From the NCBI GenBank assembly GCA_937901105.1, contig CALCHD010000248.1, positions 1-6,832 on the forward strand: DNA of 6,832 bases, read 5' to 3'. The stretch comes from an uncultured Bacteroidales bacterium (GTDB lineage Bacteria > Bacteroidota > Bacteroidia > Bacteroidales > UBA932). Below, piece by piece: positions 1-6,404 of the stretch (its first letter is position 1; each line of letters starts with the position of its first letter). The notes under the pieces were generated by a model, which worked only from the letters and a program-made list of their open reading frames with translations, made no database searches and had not been told where the DNA came from. The translations under genes and the position numbers were made by a program.

Positions 1-2657
1 TGGATGACATATCGCTGGTGAATTCGGAGGATATTGAGAGCATTTCTGTACTTAAGGATGCGGCCTCAACTTCAATATACGGAGCCAGGGCAGCATTTGG
101 CGTAATCCTTATAAAGACCAAGAGCGGAAGGATGGGGAGCAAGTTCTCTGCCAGCTATACCAATAATTTCTCCTGGGGTACCCCAACCGTGCTTCCGCAG
201 TTCCCAAAGAACACCATAGCGGAGATTGAGGCTATGGATGCGGCTATGGCTAGGGGAAAGCAGGCGTTTGACATGTTTGGAATGAAGGCGCAGCCGCTGA
301 TGGATGGAATTGCCAGATGGCAGGCAAACTACTCACATAACAGGAGGGGGCACCAGATGATAATGGGTGAGGATTTTGAGATTCTGGATGGTGTCACCTA
401 TTTCTACCGCCTGTGGGATCCTGTGAAGGAGATGTACCAGAAATGGACTCCGCAGCAGAGCCACAGCCTGCAGGTTACTGGTGGCGGTGAGAAAATAAGC
501 TTTGTGTTGAGCGGAGGATACCAGTATCAGGAGGGGATCCTGAAGATAAAGCCGGACATAATGAACAAATATAACCTTTCATTGAGTGTGAATGCCGCAC
601 CTGCCGGCTGGGTAGAACTTGAGGCCAGGATGAACATGAGGCAGATGGATTATGACACCCCATACTCATACCAGGACCCTTATTATTATATGTGGCGCTG
701 GGGAACCTATTTCCCATATGGAACCTATACTGATGAAAACGGCACCACTGCATGGTTCAGGCATATTCCGGGCTACCTGCACAACGCCTCCTACAATACC
801 AGCAGACAGACCTGGCAGAACGCACAGATTGCTGCAACCTTCCATATCTGGGACGGAGTGGACTTGAGAAGTGAGTTTGCATACTCCACTACCCATACCA
901 ATGAGCACCAGACCGGAGGATATGTGGCCATGTGGGATTTCTGGGGAGGAGGACTAGCCTACAATGCCAAACTGCCGGGCAGTTCGGCAGATGAGGTGGA
1001 CTTTACCTCTTCCTTGCGGACACAGAAGACCTTCAATACTTATGCAACATACAACGGCTCATTTGGAGAGCACAATGTAAAGGTTACCGCAGGTGTGAAC
1101 GTGGAGAGCGGTGAATACTCAATGCAGTACTCAAAGAAGATGGGACTGATGGACAAGCAGCTGGGACAGCTTCCTTTGGCAACAGGAGCTGCAACGGTAA
1201 ACGGCAGTGCCAGTGACTGGGCCGTAGTGGGATGGTTTACAAGGGTAAACTACAACTACAAGGGGATTTACCTGTTGGAGCTGAACGGGCGATATGACGG
1301 CTCTTCCAACTTCCCTGCCCATTCCCGCTGGGGATTCTTCCCTTCTTTCTCTGTAGGATACAGAATCTCCGAGGAACCTTATTTTGCCCCTTTGAAACCT
1401 GTGGTGTCTGACTTGAAGGTGAGAGGTTCATATGGTATGGTAGGCAACCAGAATGTTGGTGCGGACAGGTTTATTCCTACAATGTCCACAGCATATGCCG
1501 GCTGGCTGGTTGACGGGGCAAAAGTGCTCTATACAGGGCTCCCTGCCAATGTCTCCAACAGCCTTTATTGGGAGGATGTGGCAACGCTAGACATTGGTGT
1601 TGACATGAGGTTCCTGCAGAATAAGTACGGATTGAGCTTTGACTGGTTCCAGAGGACCAACCGCAACATGTTGAGTGTGGGGGAGACCCTTCCGGAGACA
1701 TTCGGAACTTCTGCGGCAATGGTTAATGACGGACGCCTCCGCACAAGGGGCTGGGAGATAACCCTTGACGGCAGCCATTCGTTTGCCAACGGCTTGAGCA
1801 TATACGCAAATGTGAATATAAGCGATTATAAGAGTGTGATTACAGAGTGGAATGCCAATTCTGCCAATCTCCTTACAAGCAACTACAAAGGGAAAACTGT
1901 AGGTGAGATCTGGGGATTTGAGACAGACCGCTACTTTACTTCAGCAGAGGATGTGGCCACTTCTCCAAGCCAGGTGGGGCTTCAGACAGGAAACTTTGTA
2001 TATGGCCCCGGAGACATAAAGTTCAAGGACCTTAATGGAGACAATGTTATTGATGCCGGTGCCTCAACATTGCAGGACCATGGTGACCTTAAGGTGATTG
2101 GGAACACCACTCCGCGATACCAGTACAGTTTCAGGATTGGCGGAGCATGGAAAGGGTTTGATATAGACATGTATTTCCAGGGTATAGGCAAAAGGCACAT
2201 GTGGGCAACCGGAAACGAGGCCATACCTTATTACAGAGGTGCAGATGTGATGTACGAGCACCAGATGGATTTCTGGAGTCCGGAGAACCCTAATGCCAAG
2301 TATCCTTTGCCATATACAGGAAACGGGTCAACAGCAATCAGCGGCATAAGGTATATGGCAAATGCTGCGGCAAACTCCGGCAACAACTTCTATCCGCAGA
2401 CGAAATATCTTCTCAACCTCTCTTACTTGAGGATGAAGAACCTTACAATAGGATACTCGCTTCCTCATAAGATAATAAGCAAGGCAAACCTCACCAAGTG
2501 CAGGGTTTACTTCAGCGGGGAGAACCTGTTTGAGTTCTCGCAGAAGAAGATTCCTATAGATCCTGAAATAACAGCCGGCTCTGCAACATCAAACTTTTAT
2601 GGCAGAACCGCCCCGTTTGAGAGGATAATTTCATTTGGCGTACAATTGGGAATGTAA
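1..2657 (+). CDS. SusC/RagA-family TonB-linked outer membrane transporter, 5' end outside window
   Basis: This is the pore-forming half of a SusCD nutrient importer: an outer-membrane beta-barrel that takes up oligomers using TonB energy. The reading frame is open from base 3 (DDISLVNSED...), so the gene continues upstream; the GTG at 18 is an internal valine, not a start. About 884 residues are visible. The signal peptide, carboxypeptidase-like domain, TonB box and most of the plug are missing. What remains opens with the SusC plug signature EDIESISVLKDAASTSIYGA (about 27-86) and GVILIKTKSG (about 102-131). Barrel signatures follow: RYDGSSNF and SVGYRISEE (about 1290-1375), LKVRGSYGMVGNQNVG (about 1413-1460), the acidic DLNGDNVID turn (about 2028-2055) and YLRMKNLTIGYSLP near the C-terminus. 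The protein ends in Met, where barrel proteins usually end in Phe. Substrate cannot be read from the sequence, so I give no symbol. Family assignment is very secure. Confidence 0.96.
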   Translation, partial: DDISLVNSEDIESISVLKDAASTSIYGARAAFGVILIKTKSGRMGSKFSASYTNNFSWGTPTVLPQFPKNTIAEIEAMDAAMARGKQAFDMFGMKAQPLMDGIARWQANYSHNRRGHQMIMGEDFEILDGVTYFYRLWDPVKEMYQKWTPQQSHSLQVTGGGEKISFVLSGGYQYQEGILKIKPDIMNKYNLSLSVNAAPAGWVELEARMNMRQMDYDTPYSYQDPYYYMWRWGTYFPYGTYTDENGTTAWFRHIPGYLHNASYNTSRQTWQNAQIAATFHIWDGVDLRSEFAYSTTHTNEHQTGGYVAMWDFWGGGLAYNAKLPGSSADEVDFTSSLRTQKTFNTYATYNGSFGEHNVKVTAGVNVESGEYSMQYSKKMGLMDKQLGQLPLATGAATVNGSASDWAVVGWFTRVNYNYKGIYLLELNGRYDGSSNFPAHSRWGFFPSFSVGYRISEEPYFAPLKPVVSDLKVRGSYGMVGNQNVGADRFIPTMSTAYAGWLVDGAKVLYTGLPANVSNSLYWEDVATLDIGVDMRFLQNKYGLSFDWFQRTNRNMLSVGETLPETFGTSAAMVNDGRLRTRGWEITLDGSHSFANGLSIYANVNISDYKSVITEWNANSANLLTSNYKGKTVGEIWGFETDRYFTSAEDVATSPSQVGLQTGNFVYGPGDIKFKDLNGDNVIDAGASTLQDHGDLKVIGNTTPRYQYSFRIGGAWKGFDIDMYFQGIGKRHMWATGNEAIPYYRGADVMYEHQMDFWSPENPNAKYPLPYTGNGSTAISGIRYMANAAANSGNNFYPQTKYLLNLSYLRMKNLTIGYSLPHKIISKANLTKCRVYFSGENLFEFSQKKIPIDPEITAGSATSNFYGRTAPFERIISFGVQLGM

Positions 2658-2669
2658 ATTTAAACGATT

Positions 2670-4352
2670 ATGAAACGGATATATACATTTATAGGCGTAT
2701 TGGCCTGCACTGCAGCGCTGCTGCATATTACCGCATCCTGCTCAAAGGACTTTCTGGACAGAGGTTCCAAGACGGTGTTTGAAGACGGCAATTTCTGGAC
2801 AAGCGAGAATAATGTGAAGTCATATTGCTGGGAGTTCTACAACCTGTTCACAGGGTTTGGCACGGGAACAAACGGAGATTTTTATTTCACAACCTTTACA
2901 GATGACCAGGCAGCCCGTGGTATGGACCTGTTCCCTACTGCAGCTCCGGCTTCCAATTCCCATTGGGACTATACATATATAAGGAAGGCCAACCTGCTTC
3001 TAGTGAGGGTGCCGCAGATGGGGAATCTCTTGAGTGCAGAGGCCGCCGGCCACTACCTTGGAATGGCCCGCTTCTTCAGAGGTTTTGAGTATGCCAATCT
3101 GGTGCGCCATTTTGGGGATGTGCCGTATATAGACAAATATTTGGACCAGAGTGATGTAGATGCCATATATGCGGCTCCGTCGCCAAGAAGCGCCGTGGTG
3201 GACAGCATTGTGGCTGACCTGCAGTTTGCGGCGGCCAACTTGAGGAGCATAGCCATAAGCAAGACCCTTGGAGATGCCAATGTGGTGAGTGCGGAGGTGG
3301 CATGGGCATTCCTGGCAAGGGTAGCCCTGTATGAGGGTACATTGGCCAAGTATGTGTCAGGAGATGCAGCCAGAGGTGAGCAGCTGCTCCAGATTGCACT
3401 GGAGGCGGCAGGGAAAATTGTCGGGAATAATAATTTCTCCCTCACCCCGGTGTATAAGGATCTCTACAGTTCTTTGGACCTTTCAAAGAATCCGGAGGTG
3501 CTGCTCTATAAGGCATACAATTCTGGAGTGCTTACCCATTCTGTGATTGGATACACAAACAGCAGTACCATGATGGACGGCCTTACCCTTGATGCTGTAA
3601 ATTCATTCCTGTGCTCCGACGGACTGCCAATTTCATTGTCGGGAATGTATGCCGGCAATGAAAACATTTCCCAAACCTTGACAAACAGGGATTTGCGCCT
3701 TGTGCAGAGTGTGGAGGACGAACTTGCATACATAGGAAACCCTAACGAAAAAGGATTCACCTCCAGCACGGGATATATTATAACCAAGTTCAACAACCCT
3801 TCTTTGGGGCCATCTGAAATACTTGCCCCCAATAACCCTACCGATGCCCCAATTTTCTGGCTGGCAGAGCAGCTTCTCATCTACGCGGAGGCTGCGGCGG
3901 AACTGGGTGTGATTACGCAGGGAGACTTGGATGCTACAATCAACCTTCTACGGGCCAGGGCAGGGGTTGCGCCAATGTTGCTTTCCTCTATTCCCGACGA
4001 CCCTTTGCGTGACAGGGATGTTTCTCCGCTTTTGTGGGAGATACGCCGTGAGCGCCGCAGCGAGCTTATTATGGATGGTTTCCGGGAGTGGGACATACGC
4101 AGATGGGGCAAGCTGGAGTATCTCAATCCTGCAGTGAAGCCTGCAATCTTCCAGGGGGCAATGATCTCTGCCCAGGATGCTGCCCAGGCACAAGGTGTGG
4201 CTGTTGACAGCGAAGGGTATATCCTTCCGTATGGGGCCGGGGCTGCAAGGAGCGTTGAGGTGCCCAAGAACTATCTGGATGCAGTTCCTACAGGGGAGCT
4301 TACCCTATATAGGGCCAAAGGTGTTGATTTTCCACAGAATCCTGGGTGGTAA
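2670..4352 (+). CDS. SusD/RagB-family surface lipoprotein, nutrient-binding partner of the SusC
   Basis: This 560-residue lipoprotein forms the substrate-binding lid over the SusC barrel on the cell surface. It begins with a lipoprotein signal peptide: positive MKR, a hydrophobic stretch of about 17 residues, and lipobox T-A-S-C with the lipidated cysteine at residue 24, followed by SKDFLD, which is typical of exported SusD proteins. The N-terminal SusD-like domain carries ARFFRGFEYANLVRHFGDVP (residues 133-152). The C-terminal SusD/RagB domain carries LTLDAVNSFLCSDGLPIS (305-322), a LAEQLLIYAEAAAELG helix (398-413) and the family signature RRERRSELIMDGFREWDIRR (459-478). It ends in the common QNPGW tail. 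Length is normal for the family. It starts 12 nt after the susC-type stop, with no separate promoter seen and no Shine-Dalgarno, so it is co-transcribed. The ligand is unknown; no glycanase lies beside it in this window. Confidence 0.97.
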   Translation: MKRIYTFIGVLACTAALLHITASCSKDFLDRGSKTVFEDGNFWTSENNVKSYCWEFYNLFTGFGTGTNGDFYFTTFTDDQAARGMDLFPTAAPASNSHWDYTYIRKANLLLVRVPQMGNLLSAEAAGHYLGMARFFRGFEYANLVRHFGDVPYIDKYLDQSDVDAIYAAPSPRSAVVDSIVADLQFAAANLRSIAISKTLGDANVVSAEVAWAFLARVALYEGTLAKYVSGDAARGEQLLQIALEAAGKIVGNNNFSLTPVYKDLYSSLDLSKNPEVLLYKAYNSGVLTHSVIGYTNSSTMMDGLTLDAVNSFLCSDGLPISLSGMYAGNENISQTLTNRDLRLVQSVEDELAYIGNPNEKGFTSSTGYIITKFNNPSLGPSEILAPNNPTDAPIFWLAEQLLIYAEAAAELGVITQGDLDATINLLRARAGVAPMLLSSIPDDPLRDRDVSPLLWEIRRERRSELIMDGFREWDIRRWGKLEYLNPAVKPAIFQGAMISAQDAAQAQGVAVDSEGYILPYGAGAARSVEVPKNYLDAVPTGELTLYRAKGVDFPQNPGW

Positions 4353-4367
4353 ATGAAAAAATAGTGC

Positions 4368-4375
4368 TATCTTTG
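4368..4375 (+). promoter_or_regulatory. Bacteroidota -7 promoter element for the M24B peptidase gene
   Basis: TATCTTTG matches the Bacteroidota primary sigma-factor -7 consensus TAnnTTTG exactly. It lies 24 nt before the ATG at 4400, in the 47-nt gap after the susD-type gene, which implies a leader of roughly 15-20 nt. No clear TTTG -33 element is visible at the expected spacing, so the call rests on the -7 box and its position. There is no convincing terminator in the gap, so read-through from the SusCD operon could add to expression. Confidence 0.6.
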
Positions 4376-4399
4376 GTTGGATAGAAAAACTATAACATT

Positions 4400-5791
4400 A
4401 TGTTCGCAAAAGAGATATACATTAGCAGACGTGAGCGTCTGATGCAGAAAATGGGTAAAGGCCTTATCTTGCTACTTGGCAACAGCGAGGCTTCAACCAA
4501 TTACCCGTCAAATACATATAAGTTCAGACAAGACAGTACATTCCTATACTTCTTTGGCCACAGCGAGCCTGATTTGGCAGCAATCCTGGATCCTGAAACC
4601 GGTGACCAGATACTGTTCGGCAACAATGTGGATATGGATGACATCATCTGGATGGGTCCGCAGCCTACAGTTGCAGAGAAAGGTGCAAAAGTGGGCATCT
4701 CCCACACCGAGCCTTTCGCGGCTTTGGGCGAGTACCTGAAGAAGGCACAGCAGCAGGGGAGGAAGATCCACTTCTTGCCTCCTTACAGGAACTACAACAA
4801 GATCCTGCTTCACTCGTTGCTTGGATTGCCTGTAGCATCATTGAAGGAAGAGGCGTCATTGGAGCTTATCAAGGCTGTAGTGGACTTGAGGATCATAAAG
4901 GAGCAGTGCGAGCTTGAGGAGATCCACAAGGCATGCGACATAGGATACCAGATGCACTATACTGCAATGAAAATTGCAAAACTTGGAATGGTAGAGCAGG
5001 AGATAGCAGGTGTAATGGAAGGAATTGCACACTCAAAGGGTGCCATGACCTCCTTCCCGACAATCCTTTCACAGAACGGAGAGACACTGCATAACCACTC
5101 GCACCACCAGATCCTTACAGATGGGCGTCTGATTGTGATTGATGCCGGTGCAGAGAACAATATGAACTACTGTTCTGACTTTACAAGGACTATCCCAAGC
5201 AGCGGCAAGTTTACCCAGCAGCAGAAGGAGATCTACAACATAGTGGCAGCTGCCAACAACAAGGCACAGCAGATTGCACGTCCGGGCCTTACTTATAAGG
5301 AGGTTCACTTGGAGGCATGCCGTGTGCTTGCAGCAGGCCTTAAAGAGGTTGGCCTGATGAAAGGGGATGTAGACGAGGCTGTAGCAGCAGGAGCACACGC
5401 TTTGTTCATGCCTCATGGACTTGGCCACAATATGGGCCTTGACGTTCACGATATGGAGGACTTGGGCCAGATCTACGTAGGATACGATGACGAGGTACGC
5501 CCTTCAACCCAGTTCGGCCTTGCAAGCTTGCGTATGGGAAGAAGCCTGAAACCTGGCCACGTAATCACAGTTGAGCCCGGATGCTACTTCATCCCTGCCC
5601 TTATAGACCAGTGGGAGGCAGAGGGTACCAACAAGGATTTCATCAACTTTGATACCCTTAAGGCTTACCGCACATTTGGAGGCATAAGGCTGGAGGATGA
5701 CATTGTAATCACTGATACCGGATGCAAGATGCTTGGCAGCAAACGCCTTCCAATCACTCCGGAGGAAGTTGAGAAGGAGATGTTGGGATAA
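4400..5791 (+). CDS. M24B metallopeptidase, Xaa-Pro aminopeptidase/prolidase family (prolidase-like active site)
   Basis: This is a cytosolic two-metal (Mn/Co-type) peptidase that cuts bonds N-terminal to proline. The 463 residues carry no signal peptide. Residues 1-130 form an aminopeptidase P N-terminal-type domain (DSTFLYFFGHSEPD, 45-58). Residues 175-455 form the pita-bread catalytic domain. All five metal ligands are present by motif: D248 (VIDAG), D260 (SDFTRT), H343 (HGLGH), E392 (VEPGCYF) and E432 (RLEDD). The catalytic-site histidines H231, H339 and H350 are also present. The two glutamates are 40 residues apart, as in PepQ and human prolidase, against 23 in E. coli PepP. R378, 14 residues before E392, occupies the place of the prolidase arginine that holds the dipeptide carboxylate. 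I therefore favour a dipeptidase, although automated annotation may say Xaa-Pro aminopeptidase. I give no symbol because pepP and pepQ remain in competition. The ATG follows a good -7 box, and an intrinsic terminator lies 19 nt after the stop. Confidence 0.95.
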   Translation: MFAKEIYISRRERLMQKMGKGLILLLGNSEASTNYPSNTYKFRQDSTFLYFFGHSEPDLAAILDPETGDQILFGNNVDMDDIIWMGPQPTVAEKGAKVGISHTEPFAALGEYLKKAQQQGRKIHFLPPYRNYNKILLHSLLGLPVASLKEEASLELIKAVVDLRIIKEQCELEEIHKACDIGYQMHYTAMKIAKLGMVEQEIAGVMEGIAHSKGAMTSFPTILSQNGETLHNHSHHQILTDGRLIVIDAGAENNMNYCSDFTRTIPSSGKFTQQQKEIYNIVAAANNKAQQIARPGLTYKEVHLEACRVLAAGLKEVGLMKGDVDEAVAAGAHALFMPHGLGHNMGLDVHDMEDLGQIYVGYDDEVRPSTQFGLASLRMGRSLKPGHVITVEPGCYFIPALIDQWEAEGTNKDFINFDTLKAYRTFGGIRLEDDIVITDTGCKMLGSKRLPITPEEVEKEMLG

Positions 5792-5810
5792 TCATCCCTG
5801 CAAGATACTG

Positions 5811-5841
5811 AAGGGGCAGCAATAACGCTGCCTCTTTTTTT
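5811..5841 (+). terminator. Rho-independent terminator of the M24B peptidase gene
   Basis: GGCAGC (5815-5820), loop AATAAC and GCTGCC (5827-5832) form a perfect 6-bp GC-rich stem. It extends outward through G5814-T5833, G5813-C5834 and two A-T pairs to a 10-bp helix. A run of seven T follows (5835-5841), then G and five more T. It begins 19 nt after the peptidase stop codon, the classic position. Confidence 0.9.
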
Positions 5842-5846
5842 GTTTT

Positions 5847-5881
5847 TGCCCATTGGGACGACGTCCTAATGGGCACTTTTT
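5847..5881 (+). repeat. Second intergenic hairpin (27-nt palindrome, copy 1), possible tandem terminator
   Basis: Bases 5847-5859 pair with 5863-5875 in a 13-bp stem around a 3-nt loop (GAC). The only non-Watson-Crick pair is G5855-T5867. The core GGGACGACGTCC is flanked by GCCCATT and AATGGGC arms. A T5 run follows at 5877-5881 and another T-run precedes it, so it could act as a second terminator on the + strand, and weakly on the - strand. It lies directly between the peptidase terminator and the GNAT -7 box, so it could also be an operator. Its core 5848-5874 recurs with 23 of 27 bases identical at 6081-6107. The structure is certain on paper; the function is inference. Confidence 0.75.
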
Positions 5882-5882
5882 A

Positions 5883-5890
5883 TATATTTG
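5883..5890 (+). promoter_or_regulatory. Bacteroidota -7 promoter element for the GNAT gene, leaderless or nearly so
   Basis: TATATTTG matches TAnnTTTG exactly and ends only 7 nt before the ATG at 5898. Transcription normally begins a few nucleotides after this box, so the first transcribed base should fall at or just before the A of the start codon. No -33 TTTG is evident; the place where it would lie is occupied by the 3' arm of the 5847-5875 hairpin. Confidence 0.6.
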
Positions 5891-5897
5891 TACTATT

Positions 5898-6404
5898 ATG
5901 GTACAGTTCAAAAAAGCAGACAGGGATATGATTCCCCTAATTGAGGAACTGGCGCAGGAAATATTCCCAGCCACCTATGCCCCAATCTTGAGCAGTGAGC
6001 AGATAGATTATATGATGGAGTGGATGTACTCCAAGGAGAGTCTGGATAAGCAGATGACCGAGGGGCACGTATACCATATTGCCCTTTGGGACAACGTCCC
6101 AGTGGGCTATACTTCGGTGCAGATGGTGGAAGAAGGTGTGTGGCACCTTCAGAAGATCTATCTGAAGCCCGGGCTGCAGGGGAAATCCGTTGGGAAGCAG
6201 ATGTTCCTCAATGCTGTGGACTATATCCGCCGGAATTCACAGCTTCCGTGTACGGTTGAACTGAATGTGAACAGGAACAATGTAAAGGCAATCCGTTTCT
6301 ATGAGCATATGGGGATGCACAAGGCCTCCCAAGGGGATTTTCCTATAGGAAACGGATATTATATGAATGATTTTATAATGGCAATGGAGGTTAACAATGG
6401 CTAA
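5898..6404 (+). CDS. GNAT-family N-acetyltransferase
   Basis: This is a small cytosolic enzyme that transfers an acetyl group from acetyl-CoA to an amine; the acceptor cannot be read from the sequence. I start at ATG 5898, giving 168 residues (MVQFKKADRD...), the usual size for a single GNAT domain. A TTG at 5853 is in frame but lies inside the upstream hairpin and before the -7 box. The domain order is normal: helical N-terminal part with PATYAPILSSEQIDYMM (24-40), central strands with VPVGYTSVQ (67-75), the acetyl-CoA loop QGKSVG (94-99), and the C-terminal motif LNVNRNNVKAIRFYEHMGM (122-140) with Y135. Ser97 replaces the glycine often found in the Q/R-x-x-G-x-G/A loop. The tail GNGYYMNDFIM (151-161) is shared with many bacterial GNATs of this type. 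Codons 62-70 contain the second copy of the 27-nt palindrome. The stop overlaps the next gene. Confidence 0.93.
   Translation: MVQFKKADRDMIPLIEELAQEIFPATYAPILSSEQIDYMMEWMYSKESLDKQMTEGHVYHIALWDNVPVGYTSVQMVEEGVWHLQKIYLKPGLQGKSVGKQMFLNAVDYIRRNSQLPCTVELNVNRNNVKAIRFYEHMGMHKASQGDFPIGNGYYMNDFIMAMEVNNG
6081..6107 (+). repeat. Copy 2 of the 27-nt palindrome, inside the GNAT coding sequence
   Basis: This stretch matches the intergenic hairpin 5848-5874 at 23 of 27 positions, in the same orientation and without gaps. The differences are at repeat positions 5, 13, 20 and 22. It is still foldable: 12 paired positions around a 3-nt loop (AAC at 6093-6095), with one T-T mismatch (6085/6103) and one T-G wobble (6086/6102). 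It encodes GNAT residues 62-70, A-L-W-D-N-V-P-V-G. The offset between copies is 233 nt, not a multiple of three, so the similarity is not a repeated peptide. Confidence 0.8.
6386..6390 (+). promoter_or_regulatory. Shine-Dalgarno sequence fixing the start at 6397
   Basis: GGAGG sits 6 nt before the ATG at 6397, inside the last codons of the GNAT gene. None of the other start codons in the window has such a site, in keeping with weak Shine-Dalgarno use in this phylum. It supports the chosen start and translation of the downstream gene from the GNAT mRNA. Confidence 0.65.

Noticed and set aside
18..20. GTG as the start of the SusC gene
   Set aside because: The frame is open to base 3 and the upstream residues DDISL belong to the SusC plug motif; a real start would lie well over 100 codons upstream of the window.
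2957..2971. CCCATTGGGAC inside the susD-type gene as a third copy of the palindrome
   Set aside because: Only 11 bases match one arm, the similarity stops there and no hairpin forms; an 11-base match is not surprising in a window of this size.
3053..4267. Long open frames on the - strand opposite the susD-type gene (about 124-130 codons)
   Set aside because: They sit opposite a well-supported gene, lack recognisable domains and follow from its codon bias; no promoter or ribosome site supports them.
4367..4384. CTATC/GATAG inverted repeat in the gap after the susD-type gene as a terminator
   Set aside because: Only a 5-bp AT-rich stem with an 8-nt loop, followed by A residues rather than T; it overlaps the -7 element and is probably chance.
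5853..5897. TTG start adding 15 residues to the GNAT protein
   Set aside because: The TTG lies within a strong hairpin and before the -7 box. The extra peptide MGRRPNGHFLYICTI is hairpin and promoter sequence read through, and the ATG at 5898 gives the normal GNAT length.
5792..5974. Short - strand frame across the intergenic region and GNAT start
   Set aside because: It reads through two hairpins, a promoter and the GNAT 5' end, has no start signals and resembles no known protein.
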